NCBI GenBank assembly: GCA_944323945.1
Contig: CALUUL010000022.1
Span: 1 to 31,136 of the forward strand
Direction of reading: 5' to 3'
Origin: Candidatus Gastranaerophilales bacterium
Lineage (GTDB): Bacteria; Cyanobacteriota; Vampirovibrionia; Gastranaerophilales; Gastranaerophilaceae
DNA length: 31,136 bases
Positions within the stretch are counted from its first letter, which is position 1. Every line of letters starts with the position of its first letter. Of the stretch, positions 10,501 to 19,040 are shown one piece after another. The position numbers and the translations under genes were made by a program. The notes beneath the pieces were generated by a model. The model was given only the letters and a program-made list of their open reading frames with translations, was not told the DNA's origin and searched no databases.

Positions 10501-10511
10501 GTTTAGTTCCT

Positions 10512-12596
10512 TTATTTAGAGATTTTATAATCTTCACCTGTGCGTTTTTTATAGTTTTGAATTTCAAGCATACTAATAACTTGCGATTCTGTTAGCCCGT
10601 ATTTTCTTGCGGTTTCTTGAACATCTTGTCCATTTATATTTAATTTCTTCATACGTTCATTTTGTTGATTTGTATATGCTTTCATTTTTTCATCATAGCC
10701 ACTTGGTTTATATGAAATACCACCATGCATATATCCCATTTGTGGCGGTTTTAAAAAGTTATGTTCTTTTTCATACATCTTGATTTTTGTCATCATAGCT
10801 TTATCACGTTTTATTGAATACATATCACTTACGGCTTTACTCATTGCCTTTTTAACATCAGGTTTTTCGCCGTCAGGCACATTGTATATTTCTTGTGCAA
10901 CTTTCTTTGCAAGTGTGTTACCGTCTTTAACACCAAAAAGTGCAACGCCTTGTGCATATAATTGTGGATATTCTTTTTCAAAAAATACTTCAGGGTGTTC
11001 CCCGTAACGTTTAGCATATGCAACTGCACTTTCGCTTGCTTGCTTATAAATCTGTCTTTGTTGGTCAGCAGGTAAATTTTCGAGGTCATAAATGCTTTGT
11101 AGTCCTAATTTTTGACGTGCAGTTTCTAAAGAAGAATAATAACTACCTTGTGCCGTCAGCAAAGATTTTTGAACTGCTCTAATTTTATTTGTATGGTTTG
11201 AAGGTATTCCTTCAATATTAAATTCTTGCTTTAATCTGCCATAACCAAGTTTTCCACCAATACCTAAGAAACCTGATTTTTCATCAAGTTCTTGCATGTT
11301 GGCTTCAAGATAATTTGTCATAGGTTCAATAAATTTATTCATCATATTTTGACGTTGTGCCTTTGTAATAATTCCTGCATTATAAGCAGTATCAATTGCA
11401 CCTTGTGCTTGTGCAACTGACTGTAACCTTGCAAGAACATTACTTTGAATACCTTGTGCTTCACCTTTTTTAACTGCTTTTTTAGGATTCACTTTTTGAG
11501 GCGTATCAAAAGAAAATAAATCATAAAGTCCTTGTTCAAGATTTATTGCAAGGTCTTCTTTCTGTGATTTTGATAACTTCTTTAACGCAACAAGATTGCC
11601 ACTTGCAGAACTTCTACCACGACCTGCTTTCTCTTCTTGTTTCACGATTTTCTTTTTATCTTTATCATAGTAATATTCAGAACGTGAATTAATGCCATAA
11701 ATATCTAGAATCAAATCTTTTGAACCTTCAGGAAGATTTTTATTTGATTCAATAAACTTCATGACTTTGTTTAAATCTGCTTTTCCATTTATGATATTAC
11801 TTGCTTCTTCAGAGTTCATTCCACGTAAAGTATTGCCAAGTTCATTAACGGCAGTTCTTTTTGCTTGATTACTTAAAGAGTTTGCTACGTAGTCATCAAG
11901 TTTTTGAAGCGTTTCTGCTCTGCCTATATCATTTCTAACACCTTCATCTTTTAAAAGTCTTTGTGCTTCAAGTGGATTATTTAAAGTGAGTGCAGATAAA
12001 TATGTTGTCATAATATCGTGATTTGAATCTTTGAGAAAATCATTAACATAAACTTCACCAAGACCTGCAACGGCACCATTACGAAGCCCTTCAATTCCGT
12101 TAGCATAAATAAGTCGCATTTCATCAACGCCAGCTCCGTTCATGCCTAACATTGAAATTTGATTCGTTAAATTTTCATATCCATTTTTCAAGTTAATTTG
12201 AATATTACTTTGTTGTTGTTTTTCAACCCATTGTGCATTATATGCTTTATACCTATCAAAAACATTTGTCTTAATGTCAGCCCATTGTTTTTCACAAACA
12301 GGATTTATTTTGTATTGACTTGCAAGCGAATCAAAGGCTTGACGTAATTCAACTTCACGTTGCGGATTTGTTGGGTCTGCTTGATACTTTATATTTATTT
12401 TATTATTTTCAGCAAGAAAGCGTGTTGATAAATCAATTTGATTACTTGCCATAGTTGATTCATTTGCTTTTTGAGTAATTGAAACACCCGACTGTATTCC
12501 TTGATTTACCATATTTGCATATTGACCCGTTGTATCAATTACACCTTCATGTTTTGAAAAATATTGTCTTGTATCACCTTGTTGTATGTGTGCCAT
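10512..12596 (-). CDS. Internal virion protein, T7 gp15-like by position
   Basis: 694 aa; ATG 12596 is preceded by ATAGGAGTACAAAA. The protein is soluble, largely helical and rich in Gln, Asn and Lys, with no signal peptide or membrane segment. A central low-complexity basic stretch (around 320-335, EEKAGRGRSSASG) separates two helical halves. The C-terminus carries GLTESQVISMLEIQNYKKRTG, which reads like a small helix-turn-helix. Its place between a gp14-like protein and the gp16-position giant protein matches T7 gp15, part of the ejectosome that forms the DNA channel across the periplasm. No catalytic motif is visible. The assignment rests mainly on gene order and size (T7 gp15 is of similar length). 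Confidence 0.65.
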   Translation of the reverse strand: MAHIQQGDTRQYFSKHEGVIDTTGQYANMVNQGIQSGVSITQKANESTMASNQIDLSTRFLAENNKINIKYQADPTNPQREVELRQAFDSLASQYKINPVCEKQWADIKTNVFDRYKAYNAQWVEKQQQSNIQINLKNGYENLTNQISMLGMNGAGVDEMRLIYANGIEGLRNGAVAGLGEVYVNDFLKDSNHDIMTTYLSALTLNNPLEAQRLLKDEGVRNDIGRAETLQKLDDYVANSLSNQAKRTAVNELGNTLRGMNSEEASNIINGKADLNKVMKFIESNKNLPEGSKDLILDIYGINSRSEYYYDKDKKKIVKQEEKAGRGRSSASGNLVALKKLSKSQKEDLAINLEQGLYDLFSFDTPQKVNPKKAVKKGEAQGIQSNVLARLQSVAQAQGAIDTAYNAGIITKAQRQNMMNKFIEPMTNYLEANMQELDEKSGFLGIGGKLGYGRLKQEFNIEGIPSNHTNKIRAVQKSLLTAQGSYYSSLETARQKLGLQSIYDLENLPADQQRQIYKQASESAVAYAKRYGEHPEVFFEKEYPQLYAQGVALFGVKDGNTLAKKVAQEIYNVPDGEKPDVKKAMSKAVSDMYSIKRDKAMMTKIKMYEKEHNFLKPPQMGYMHGGISYKPSGYDEKMKAYTNQQNERMKKLNINGQDVQETARKYGLTESQVISMLEIQNYKKRTGEDYKISK

Positions 12597-12606
12597 TTTT
12601 GTACTC

Positions 12607-13161
12607 CTATACTATTTTTGAGGTGCTTCCTGAAGGTAAACTGTTGTTAGTTGGCAAAGAACCAAACCCCCCACGTGTCCAACCACGTGCGGAATTATAC
12701 CAATTTGAAATATTAGTGCCGGCGTTTGAATTGGATATTGCCGTTCCCGCCTTTGAAGTTAAACCACTACCACCACCCATGAAATATGAAAGAGCTGCGT
12801 TCGCAACACCTTCCATTGCAGAATTGAAGAAAGCTGTTTTCCCTTGTCTATAAAGATTTTTAATCTTAGTATTAGAATCTTTTGCAATTGCATTAACATC
12901 TTCCTGCATATAATCATATGTTTCATTTATAACTGCCAAAGGTGAACCTGAATCAAAATAAATACCCGATTTTAAGAAAGAAGTTTTTTGTTGTTGCATT
13001 AATTTTTTTGCTTGTCTGCTTCTTTCTTTTATTTGTTCAACTGCCTGTTCACGCACCGAATTTGCTTCATTCTTAGCATTTTTAACAGAAGAAATTCCTT
13101 GTGCAATTCCTGAACCAAGTGCTGCAACTGCCATAATTATTGGTATTAATGGTAATGCCAT
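12607..13161 (-). CDS. Internal virion protein, T7 gp14-like
   Basis: 184 aa; ATG 13161 is preceded by AAAGGACAATATAAAA. The N-terminus is hydrophobic (LPLIPIIMAVAALGSGIAQG, residues 3-22), followed by a charged helical coil (about 28-62, EQAVEQIKERSRQAKKLMQQ) and SGIYFDSGSPLAVI. This hydrophobic start, coil and SGxxxxxGSPL pattern is typical of podovirus gp14-type internal virion proteins, which insert in the outer membrane during DNA ejection. The C-terminal third is Gly/Ser/Asn-rich (SYFMGGGSGLTSKAG) and probably flexible. It lies between the tail nozzle and gp15-like genes, as in T7. Confidence 0.75.
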   Translation of the reverse strand: MALPLIPIIMAVAALGSGIAQGISSVKNAKNEANSVREQAVEQIKERSRQAKKLMQQQKTSFLKSGIYFDSGSPLAVINETYDYMQEDVNAIAKDSNTKIKNLYRQGKTAFFNSAMEGVANAALSYFMGGGSGLTSKAGTAISNSNAGTNISNWYNSARGWTRGGFGSLPTNNSLPSGSTSKIV

Positions 13162-13177
13162 TTTTATATTGTCCTTT

Positions 13178-15268
13178 CTACGTTCTTGAAACGTGTTTAT
13201 AATAAGGGATGATAGCCGTTACATGTAAAGGCAATGGACTATCTTGAACTATAAAATAATGTTTTTCTTTGTCATAATCATCTGAATATTGAATTTCTTT
13301 ATATTCATCCATTGGCAATGGCGGTACATCAAACAAGCCTTCAGGATTAAACTCTTGAAGCTCCTGCATATCGTAAAGATTGCTTCCTATTTTCCCGCCT
13401 GCCGAAAAACTCATTTGAAGCCCCATTTTGTATATATTTTTCATGTTGGTAAATGTTTGAGTTCCCTGAAGCATTAAGCCAAGATTAGGACTTTTTAAAA
13501 TTCCTTTATGTTTTAGTCCTATTATTGCCGAGCCAACTTTATTTGTATTCGCCGAAGATATATCAATTTGACCGTTTTTTACAACGAAATCACCTATATA
13601 ACCACCATTACCAACAACTGAAACTTCTTCACCTTCAAGATGTTCCAAACCTGAAAAGTTTGTTGCAGACAAATACCACTGTGAAGTTGTAGGACTTGTT
13701 GGTTTAAGAAGAACTTGAACCTTAACTTGCGTTGTGCTAATAAATTCTTTTATATCTAAAATTCCATATTCACGTCCTGTTATTGTTTTATACCAAATTC
13801 TTTTTCCAACGTCAGCAATTGAAAATATTTCTTCAGTACAACTTAAAACATCATCAACTAATTGAATTGTGCTTGTGTGTAATCCTGAATATTTCATTGA
13901 ACAATCGAGATAATTACATTCACGTAATTCTTCAGCAATTTTTCTATAAAAAGCGTATTTATCTTGCTTTTTCAATTCAATAATATCGGTTGCAGTTGCA
14001 CCTTCAGGTACATCTGACACAAAATCTTCAAATCTTGAAAATTCAATAGTTTCAGTTAAACGTTCAAGATAATATCTTGTTATTCCATTTATTTCACGTT
14101 TTATGTTCGCAAATAAATCATAATTGCCGTCAGGACGTGTTACTGTACAAATATCAATAAATTCACCTTTTGTTATAAATTCAGACCAAGAATTTACTGC
14201 TTCATCATTTGAAAAACAGATTGATAAAAGTCTTGTTCCACAAAGTGCAAATATTAATCCAAATCTGTCGAGTTTGTTTGCAAGTTTTTTAATTCCACCC
14301 TTTGTTATTTCATAATTACCTTTCGACAAGTTTGTTGCTTTAAATTGTTCTAGCAAAACATCATATTCAAACATATACAAAAGTCTTTTATTACTTGATA
14401 CAAAGAAAACGAAATTATCTTTGTGAACAGGTCTAACGTTTCCAACGCCATCACGACATGAAAGTTTTGCAGAAATATCTGTTGGTGTGATTGCAGTAGA
14501 AACACTTCCCCCATTAACAGTTAAAATTCCTTCAGCAGTACCAACAAGCAATGAATTTACCCCTGAAACAAGCCAAAGTGCTTTTGAATTTGCTTCTGCA
14601 AGGTCAAATTGATAACCGTCATTTGTTCCTGTTCCAACTGTAATATTGTTATAATCTGCACCTTTTGAACCATATAAATATGTTGGATATTTTGAAGAAC
14701 TACAACGATTTAACCTGTTTTCATAAAATGCACATGTGCAAGGATAGCCATGATTTTCTGTTTCAGAATTAGATGATAAACTTGCTGTTCCTGAATTTGT
14801 ATATGTTGTTTTAGTTAAAGTGAATACATTACTTGCAGTTCTTTTTAATTGATATTCAGGATAATGTCCGTCATTATGATTTATATAAAGAACATCACAG
14901 TTTTGTGTCATGTTCAAATTAAAAACTTCATTGCCATATGGATGAACGAGTGTCAAAGGTTGATTTTCATTATCAAGAACACGAACTAATTCACCGTTTA
15001 CATTATATGACCAAAATTCAATGTATTGGATTCTAAATATCAAAAGATATGCTTGTTCTTGACTAAACTTAAACTCATAAAGTGCTGAATATCCGATTTC
15101 ATCAAGATATTCAAACCCTGTCCTATAATAAACATCACCTTTTACGGTATGAAAAAAGTTGCGTGATATTTCATGACCGTTTTGAAATAATGGTAAATCA
15201 TAACGACTTTTTATATCACGGTCAATCTGACCTGAAGAAAAATTATTTTTAGGTATTGAAGTTCTCAT
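13178..15268 (-). CDS. Tail tubular protein B / nozzle, T7 gp12-like
   Basis: 696 aa; ATG 15268 is preceded by AAAGGAATATAATCA. The N-terminus (IPKNNFSSGQIDRDIKSRYD, then about 15 residues on NFFHTVKGDVYYRTGFEYL) matches the usual opening of podovirus nozzle proteins: NNFSxGEI, then RxDLPxYxxG, then the RNF, GG and RRPG-like elements. The rest is beta-rich, as expected for a six-fold propeller nozzle closing the tail tube. It sits between the gp11-like and gp14-like genes, as in T7. No peptidase or depolymerase motif is seen. Confidence 0.85.
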   Translation of the reverse strand: MRTSIPKNNFSSGQIDRDIKSRYDLPLFQNGHEISRNFFHTVKGDVYYRTGFEYLDEIGYSALYEFKFSQEQAYLLIFRIQYIEFWSYNVNGELVRVLDNENQPLTLVHPYGNEVFNLNMTQNCDVLYINHNDGHYPEYQLKRTASNVFTLTKTTYTNSGTASLSSNSETENHGYPCTCAFYENRLNRCSSSKYPTYLYGSKGADYNNITVGTGTNDGYQFDLAEANSKALWLVSGVNSLLVGTAEGILTVNGGSVSTAITPTDISAKLSCRDGVGNVRPVHKDNFVFFVSSNKRLLYMFEYDVLLEQFKATNLSKGNYEITKGGIKKLANKLDRFGLIFALCGTRLLSICFSNDEAVNSWSEFITKGEFIDICTVTRPDGNYDLFANIKREINGITRYYLERLTETIEFSRFEDFVSDVPEGATATDIIELKKQDKYAFYRKIAEELRECNYLDCSMKYSGLHTSTIQLVDDVLSCTEEIFSIADVGKRIWYKTITGREYGILDIKEFISTTQVKVQVLLKPTSPTTSQWYLSATNFSGLEHLEGEEVSVVGNGGYIGDFVVKNGQIDISSANTNKVGSAIIGLKHKGILKSPNLGLMLQGTQTFTNMKNIYKMGLQMSFSAGGKIGSNLYDMQELQEFNPEGLFDVPPLPMDEYKEIQYSDDYDKEKHYFIVQDSPLPLHVTAIIPYYKHVSRT

Positions 15269-15281
15269 TGATTATATTCCT

Positions 15282-15899
15282 TTACCTTGCAGGATAATTA
15301 AAATTCCTGATATGTGAAAAAACTTTTGAATGTCTAAAACGTGGTTCATTAATAACTATCATTCTGTTATCACGCCCATATTTTGTTGAAGTTTCACCGT
15401 ATTTTTGTTGTGCGTATTGCTTCAATATATTTGTTTTTTGTTCATCTTCGGTTAAAGGTAAGCAGATTTTTTCCGCAAGTTTAAGAGCAAGACAATCACA
15501 AAATTCTGAATCAAATTTTGTAACATCTTGAATATCGGCAATATATCGAATTTTAATCTTTTCATCTTTACTATGTTCATTACAAAATAAATAATTTCCT
15601 TCAATCTGATAATACCTATCACTTAAAGGACTATCTAAATTCAAAACCTGAAGACAATCTAAAGGAAGCGAAAATGCTTTATTATAACCATAAACAGGTT
15701 CATAATTTGCAACTTCAGGAAGAACGGCACGTTTTATTGAAAAACTTGCATTCATGTTCGTTAGTAAAGATTTTCTAACAGTGTCATACCACCTTGCACA
15801 AATTTTACTTTGTTTTGTTTCTTCTTCAAGTGATGTAATGTTTCTGACATTACAATAATCAAGTGCCATGTTGCATATATCAATAACAGATGTAATCAT
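15282..15899 (-). CDS. Tail tubular protein A / head-tail adaptor, T7 gp11-like
   Basis: 205 aa; ATG 15899 is preceded by AAAAGGATTTTAAA. It starts ITSVIDICNMALDYCNVRNI, with CARWYDTVRKSLL near 34-46 and SFSIKRAVLP, the pattern of gp11-type adaptors (N-terminal helices with an arginine-rich WYdxxR element). YNKAFSLPLDCLQVLNL and the C-terminal helices (FDSEFCDCLALKLAEKIC) also fit. The protein forms the ring between portal and nozzle. It is cysteine-rich for its size (seven or more Cys). It is the first gene after the terminator behind the capsid gene. Confidence 0.8.
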   Translation of the reverse strand: MITSVIDICNMALDYCNVRNITSLEEETKQSKICARWYDTVRKSLLTNMNASFSIKRAVLPEVANYEPVYGYNKAFSLPLDCLQVLNLDSPLSDRYYQIEGNYLFCNEHSKDEKIKIRYIADIQDVTKFDSEFCDCLALKLAEKICLPLTEDEQKTNILKQYAQQKYGETSTKYGRDNRMIVINEPRFRHSKVFSHIRNFNYPAR

Positions 15900-15920
15900 T
15901 TTAAAATCCTTTTAAACATA

Positions 15921-15958
15921 AAAAAGCAGACCTGTATTTTCATACAAGCCTGCTTTTT
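15921..15958. terminator. Bidirectional intrinsic terminator directly behind the capsid gene
   Basis: AAAAAGCAG (15921-15929) pairs with CTGCTTTTT (15950-15958). The stem extends inward to 16 bp with two mismatches around a 6-nt loop. In the minus direction the hairpin ends in six U residues. The capsid stop codon is 8 nt upstream and the next start (15899) 22 nt downstream. Incomplete termination here would raise capsid mRNA over the tail genes, as at T-phi after T7 gene 10. Confidence 0.85.
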
Positions 15959-15965
15959 ATTAACA

Positions 15966-16889
15966 CTACATTGTAGAAGTCAAGATTATAATTTTAGAAC
16001 CTTGAAGTCTAACTGCTTTAAACCATAAGTCAATAGTTACTTCCCAAGAATTTACATGAGTTGCTGAACGTTCACAATCTAATCTTCCAATTTCAACCGC
16101 AAAAGCAACTGATTTTGGAGCCATTAATACATTGGAACGAGTACCTTCATTTTCAGGTAAAATCGGAAGGTCAACAGTTGAACCGCCATTTACATTTCCT
16201 GCGAAAGTTACAACATTAAAGCCTGAAGCATTTGTAATTGTACCCCTATCAATAACTTGCTGATTAGAATACAATGCGTTCATGTATTTATCATCATTAC
16301 GTAATGCTTCTTCTTCAGTTGCAGAAATTGCAAGAGTTACACCGTCAGTATCAACATATTGATTTTTAAAAGTTGTAATTGCTTTAGAAATAACATTTGT
16401 ATAATTGAAGGCTGAAGTTCCTACAATGGTTTTTACACCGTCTTGTTCAGCGGTTAAAGTTGTTCCTGCTGAATCAGGTGCACCAACAACAACAGTACCA
16501 ACTGCGGCATCAATAATACATTTGTCAGTTAATCTGTTCTTTGCTTCTTTCAAGTTTTGAAACAATTCAGAAGTTGGGTCAGTAATTAACTTAACTGCAC
16601 GGTCGTATGAATCTACAAGATAAGTTCCTGTGAATCTTTCTGCCGTTGATTTTCTGTTGTCATTTCTAATTGTCAAGTATTGTTTTTCAGGGTTTCTTCC
16701 TTGTGATGTTACATTTACAAGGTCATTTCCCTCAATACGTGAGATATTAGAAATACCTTTGATGTCCATATGTTTAATAGCAGGACAATTCAAAAGTTTG
16801 GTGTCCTTATTTGCTGCTAATCTTTCAAAGTTTTTTTCAAAAAGCAGTAAGGACGCATGGTCTAAGTTGGGACTTGAAATTACAGTCAT
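15966..16889 (-). CDS. Major capsid protein
   Basis: 307 aa from ATG 16889, chosen because GAAAGGAAACAGAAAA lies just before it. An in-frame ATG at 16937 would place this ribosome site inside the gene. SYDRAVKLITDPTSELFQNL followed by a long helix and IIDAAVGTVVVG fits the DPTS...AxxRxxD..IIxAAxGTA segment (long helix and E-loop region) of HK97-fold podovirus and siphovirus capsids. The C-terminus (AFAVEIGRLDCERSATHVNS) fits the conserved A-domain end, and the protein lacks transmembrane or signal sequence. It follows the scaffold-like gene, has a structured leader, and is followed at once by a terminator. Function is well supported; the fold is inferred. Confidence 0.88.
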   Translation of the reverse strand: MTVISSPNLDHASLLLFEKNFERLAANKDTKLLNCPAIKHMDIKGISNISRIEGNDLVNVTSQGRNPEKQYLTIRNDNRKSTAERFTGTYLVDSYDRAVKLITDPTSELFQNLKEAKNRLTDKCIIDAAVGTVVVGAPDSAGTTLTAEQDGVKTIVGTSAFNYTNVISKAITTFKNQYVDTDGVTLAISATEEEALRNDDKYMNALYSNQQVIDRGTITNASGFNVVTFAGNVNGGSTVDLPILPENEGTRSNVLMAPKSVAFAVEIGRLDCERSATHVNSWEVTIDLWFKAVRLQGSKIIILTSTM

Positions 16890-16935
16890 TTTTCTGTTTC
16901 CTTTCGTGGTTGCGATTGCAGACCGAAACAGAAGC

Positions 16936-16986
16936 ATTTCTGAAGGTTTGCAATCTGTAAGTATTACTGCTTACTTCTTCAGAAAT
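16936..16986 (-). promoter_or_regulatory. Nested hairpin in the capsid gene leader
   Basis: ATTTCTGAAG (16936-16945) pairs with CTTCAGAAAT (16977-16986). Within it GTAAG (16957-16961) pairs with CTTAC (16970-16974) around an 8-nt loop. It lies about 45 nt before the capsid start in an otherwise non-coding leader. There is no U-run, so it is unlikely to be a terminator. A role in mRNA stability or processing is inference. Confidence 0.55.
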
Positions 16987-17023
16987 TGCCCGAATAAATC
17001 GGATTCTCTTTGAAAGTAATTTG

Positions 17024-17057
17024 TTGAATTAAAGTGCTTTCGCTTGTTTTAATTCAA
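17024..17057 (-). promoter_or_regulatory. GNRA-capped hairpin between the 242-aa gene and the capsid leader
   Basis: TTGAATTAAA (17024-17033) and TTTAATTCAA (17048-17057) form a perfect 10-bp stem. On the minus strand the apex reads GCGAAAGC, a 2-bp stem closed by a GAAA tetraloop. The stop codon of the upstream gene (17049-17051) lies inside the stem. No U-run follows, which favours an RNA-stabilising or processing element over a terminator. Confidence 0.55.
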
Positions 17058-17777
17058 AGGGGGATTTTGCACATTTGTTGTGCCATTTTGCAAGTCATTT
17101 AATGAAGGGAATTGAGTACCTTTATCATTGCTAGCATATTGACCTTGATTAGTATCAACATTCCCTGTAATTGCAAGAACACCATTTGCAACTGCTTGAC
17201 CTGCCGACTTGATAAAATCGCTTAGTGTTTTTTTCTTCACTTCAACTTTTTTACCAATGTAATTTTCTACAACTTCAACTTTCAGAATTTCATCACCCAA
17301 ATCAAATTTTAGTGAACCATTTGGCTGACGTTTGAAGAATGAAAGTTTTTCTTGGTCTTCAACTTTTTCCATAGGAATTTCTAAAACTTTCTTCATGTAC
17401 GCCTTTTGTGCGGTTTCTCGAAGTTCTGATATAGAAGTTGTAAAAGGCAAAGGAATTTCATAAAGGTCATACATACATGCCAATTCTTGAATTTCATATT
17501 CATTCAACTCTTTAATTTGTTTTCCTTCAAGTGGAAAATCATCATTTAATTTTTGAATGTCTGTAATGACCCAATGACGTATTCCTGATAGTAACGGCTT
17601 GTTTTTCATATTTTTTATGAGAATAGGTAAGAACCTTCTCAAGATATGAGTACAAGCACCTTTTTCTTGTTTTTCAAAACGTGGTAATTTAATTTTAAAA
17701 TTAAACGGCGTGTATTCTTTTCCGTTTCCTTTATCAGTTTCATAAACACCTTCAACTGTATATTCAAATATTGCCAT
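17049..17777 (-). CDS. Unrecognised virion-block protein between scaffold and capsid genes
   Basis: 242 aa from ATG 17777, which has GAAAGGA 8 nt upstream. A TTG at 17792 would put that ribosome site inside the gene. The protein starts MAIFEYTVEGVYETDKGNGK. The first two thirds look globular, with YEIQELACMYDLYEIPLPF near 97-115. The charged stretch EVKKKTLSDFIKSAGQAVAN (about 190-210) precedes a Gly/Asn/Gln-rich tail. No catalytic motif, signal peptide or membrane helix is seen. I do not recognise the family. The slot suggests a head-assembly, decoration or chaperone role, which is inference only. The extra gene here has no T7 counterpart. Confidence 0.75.
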   Translation of the reverse strand: MAIFEYTVEGVYETDKGNGKEYTPFNFKIKLPRFEKQEKGACTHILRRFLPILIKNMKNKPLLSGIRHWVITDIQKLNDDFPLEGKQIKELNEYEIQELACMYDLYEIPLPFTTSISELRETAQKAYMKKVLEIPMEKVEDQEKLSFFKRQPNGSLKFDLGDEILKVEVVENYIGKKVEVKKKTLSDFIKSAGQAVANGVLAITGNVDTNQGQYASNDKGTQFPSLNDLQNGTTNVQNPPLN

Positions 17778-17808
17778 TTTTTTTCCTTTCAATTTAAAAT
17801 TCTACTAA

Positions 17809-18720
17809 CTATTGAAAAATTTCACGCATACGCTTTATAATTTCATCACGTTCGCCAACTTTCTGATGTGGTGAATTATCAAGCTCAATAAGTCGGTTAT
17901 ACAATCTATTGTATTCTGCATTTTTGTCTGCTTCAGACATCCTTATTTTGGCAGGATTTGTAGAATTTGCAGAACCTTCTTTATATCCATATTTATCAAC
18001 CAATCCTTTTGCAACACGGTAGAACATTTCAATTGTGTAGTTTGGAGCAGTTTTCTGAAGAAATTCTTGGTCTTCTTTTGGAAGAAATTCTTTAAGAAGT
18101 CCTTCGACCGTTTTTCTTTGTTGCGATTTTTCACCTGCTTCAGAAAACATTGCTTTTAGTGAACTTTCTAAATCGTCAGCATTAGTGTATTTTTGAAATT
18201 CTTCAATCTCAAATTGCGTGTAAGTTTTCAAAAGTCCTTGACCTTGTTCTTTTGAAAGTCCTAGTTCTTTGAACTTATCACCAAAATAATTAAGTGCTTC
18301 TTCAGGATATTCATATTCAAGACTTCCGTCCTCATTTTTTAGAATATCATTGAAGGCATATCCCTCTGCGTTTTCAGGAATTTCAACCTGATTGCCAATT
18401 TGTTTAGTCAATGCTTCTTTGATTTCTTCATAATTGTCTAAACTTTTTAAGTCGGTTGTTTTGATATAGTCTTCAACCTTTTTGCCAATCAACGTTTGTG
18501 AATTATCATAACTTCTGAATAATTCAGTTTTTAATTCATCACCAGTTTTGCCTTTAAAAAATTTAGTCCACCCTTTTTCTTTATATTCTTCGGGTATAGA
18601 AAATTCAGAACTTTGTGAACCACTTTCAAAACCTTGACTGCCTTCAGAACCTTGATTGTTTTCATAACTTTGTGTTCCGTCAAAACCCTGACCGTCATTT
18701 TCAAAATTGTTTTCATCCAT
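17809..18720 (-). CDS. Scaffolding protein-like
   Basis: 303 aa; ATG 18720 has AAGGAG 11 nt upstream. The N-terminus (about 1-40) is acidic low-complexity sequence rich in Gly, Ser, Gln and Asn (repeats like QGSEGSQGFE). After this come WTKFFKGKTGDELKTELFRS and a largely helical, very acidic body with YRVAKGLVDKYGYKEGSANS near 230. The C-terminus is basic and helical (GERDEIIKRMREIF). An acidic helical protein with a basic C-terminal helix, two genes before the capsid, is the usual shape of a podovirus scaffold (T7 gp9 position). Sequence similarity to gp9 itself is not obvious, so the role comes from composition and order. Confidence 0.75.
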   Translation of the reverse strand: MDENNFENDGQGFDGTQSYENNQGSEGSQGFESGSQSSEFSIPEEYKEKGWTKFFKGKTGDELKTELFRSYDNSQTLIGKKVEDYIKTTDLKSLDNYEEIKEALTKQIGNQVEIPENAEGYAFNDILKNEDGSLEYEYPEEALNYFGDKFKELGLSKEQGQGLLKTYTQFEIEEFQKYTNADDLESSLKAMFSEAGEKSQQRKTVEGLLKEFLPKEDQEFLQKTAPNYTIEMFYRVAKGLVDKYGYKEGSANSTNPAKIRMSEADKNAEYNRLYNRLIELDNSPHQKVGERDEIIKRMREIFQ

Positions 18721-18743
18721 GTGTTCGTTTACTCCTTATACTT

Positions 18744-19040
18744 TTAAATATCGTTGTCATAAATTTCAATTTGTGCAAGAACATCTTTGGGTATTATATT
18801 TCTAATAATTGCCCAAATATCACGTCTTCCTTTTTTGTAGATAAGTATTTCATTGTTTATATTTAAGTCCTGCTCTGACCATAATGACAGACGTTTTAAA
18901 TATTTCAAGAAAAATTTGCCGTTTGGTGTTGAAAAGATGTCTTTACAAACAACTTTTAAATCTTCAACCATTTTTTTTTCTTTTTCTTCTGCTTCTTGTT
19001 GTTTTTTAAGCAGTTCATCAATTTTACTGTTATGTTGCAT
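18744..19040 (-). CDS. Small Bbp19-like protein between portal and scaffold
   Basis: 98 aa; ATG 19040 overlaps the portal 3' end by 11 nt, so translation is probably coupled. An N-terminal charged helix (ELLKKQQEAEEKEKKMVEDL) is followed by CKDIFSTPNGKFFLKYLKRL and ILIYKKGRRDIWAIIRNIIP. The FSTPxGxxxLxxL plus N-x-x-x-x-xxGxRdxw pattern recalls the Bbp19-type small proteins found beside portal genes in several podoviruses. The function of that family is not established. Similarity judged by eye only. Confidence 0.65.
   Translation of the reverse strand: MQHNSKIDELLKKQQEAEEKEKKMVEDLKVVCKDIFSTPNGKFFLKYLKRLSLWSEQDLNINNEILIYKKGRRDIWAIIRNIIPKDVLAQIEIYDNDI

Noticed and set aside
12479..12853. Plus-strand ORF of 124 codons overlapping the gp14- and gp15-like genes
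   Set aside because: It lies antisense to two genes with good ribosome sites and clear family features, has a proline-rich shadow-like sequence and no ribosome site of its own.
16630..17013. Plus-strand ORF of 127 codons over the capsid gene
   Set aside because: Antisense to the well-supported capsid gene; its composition is what a complement of that gene would give.
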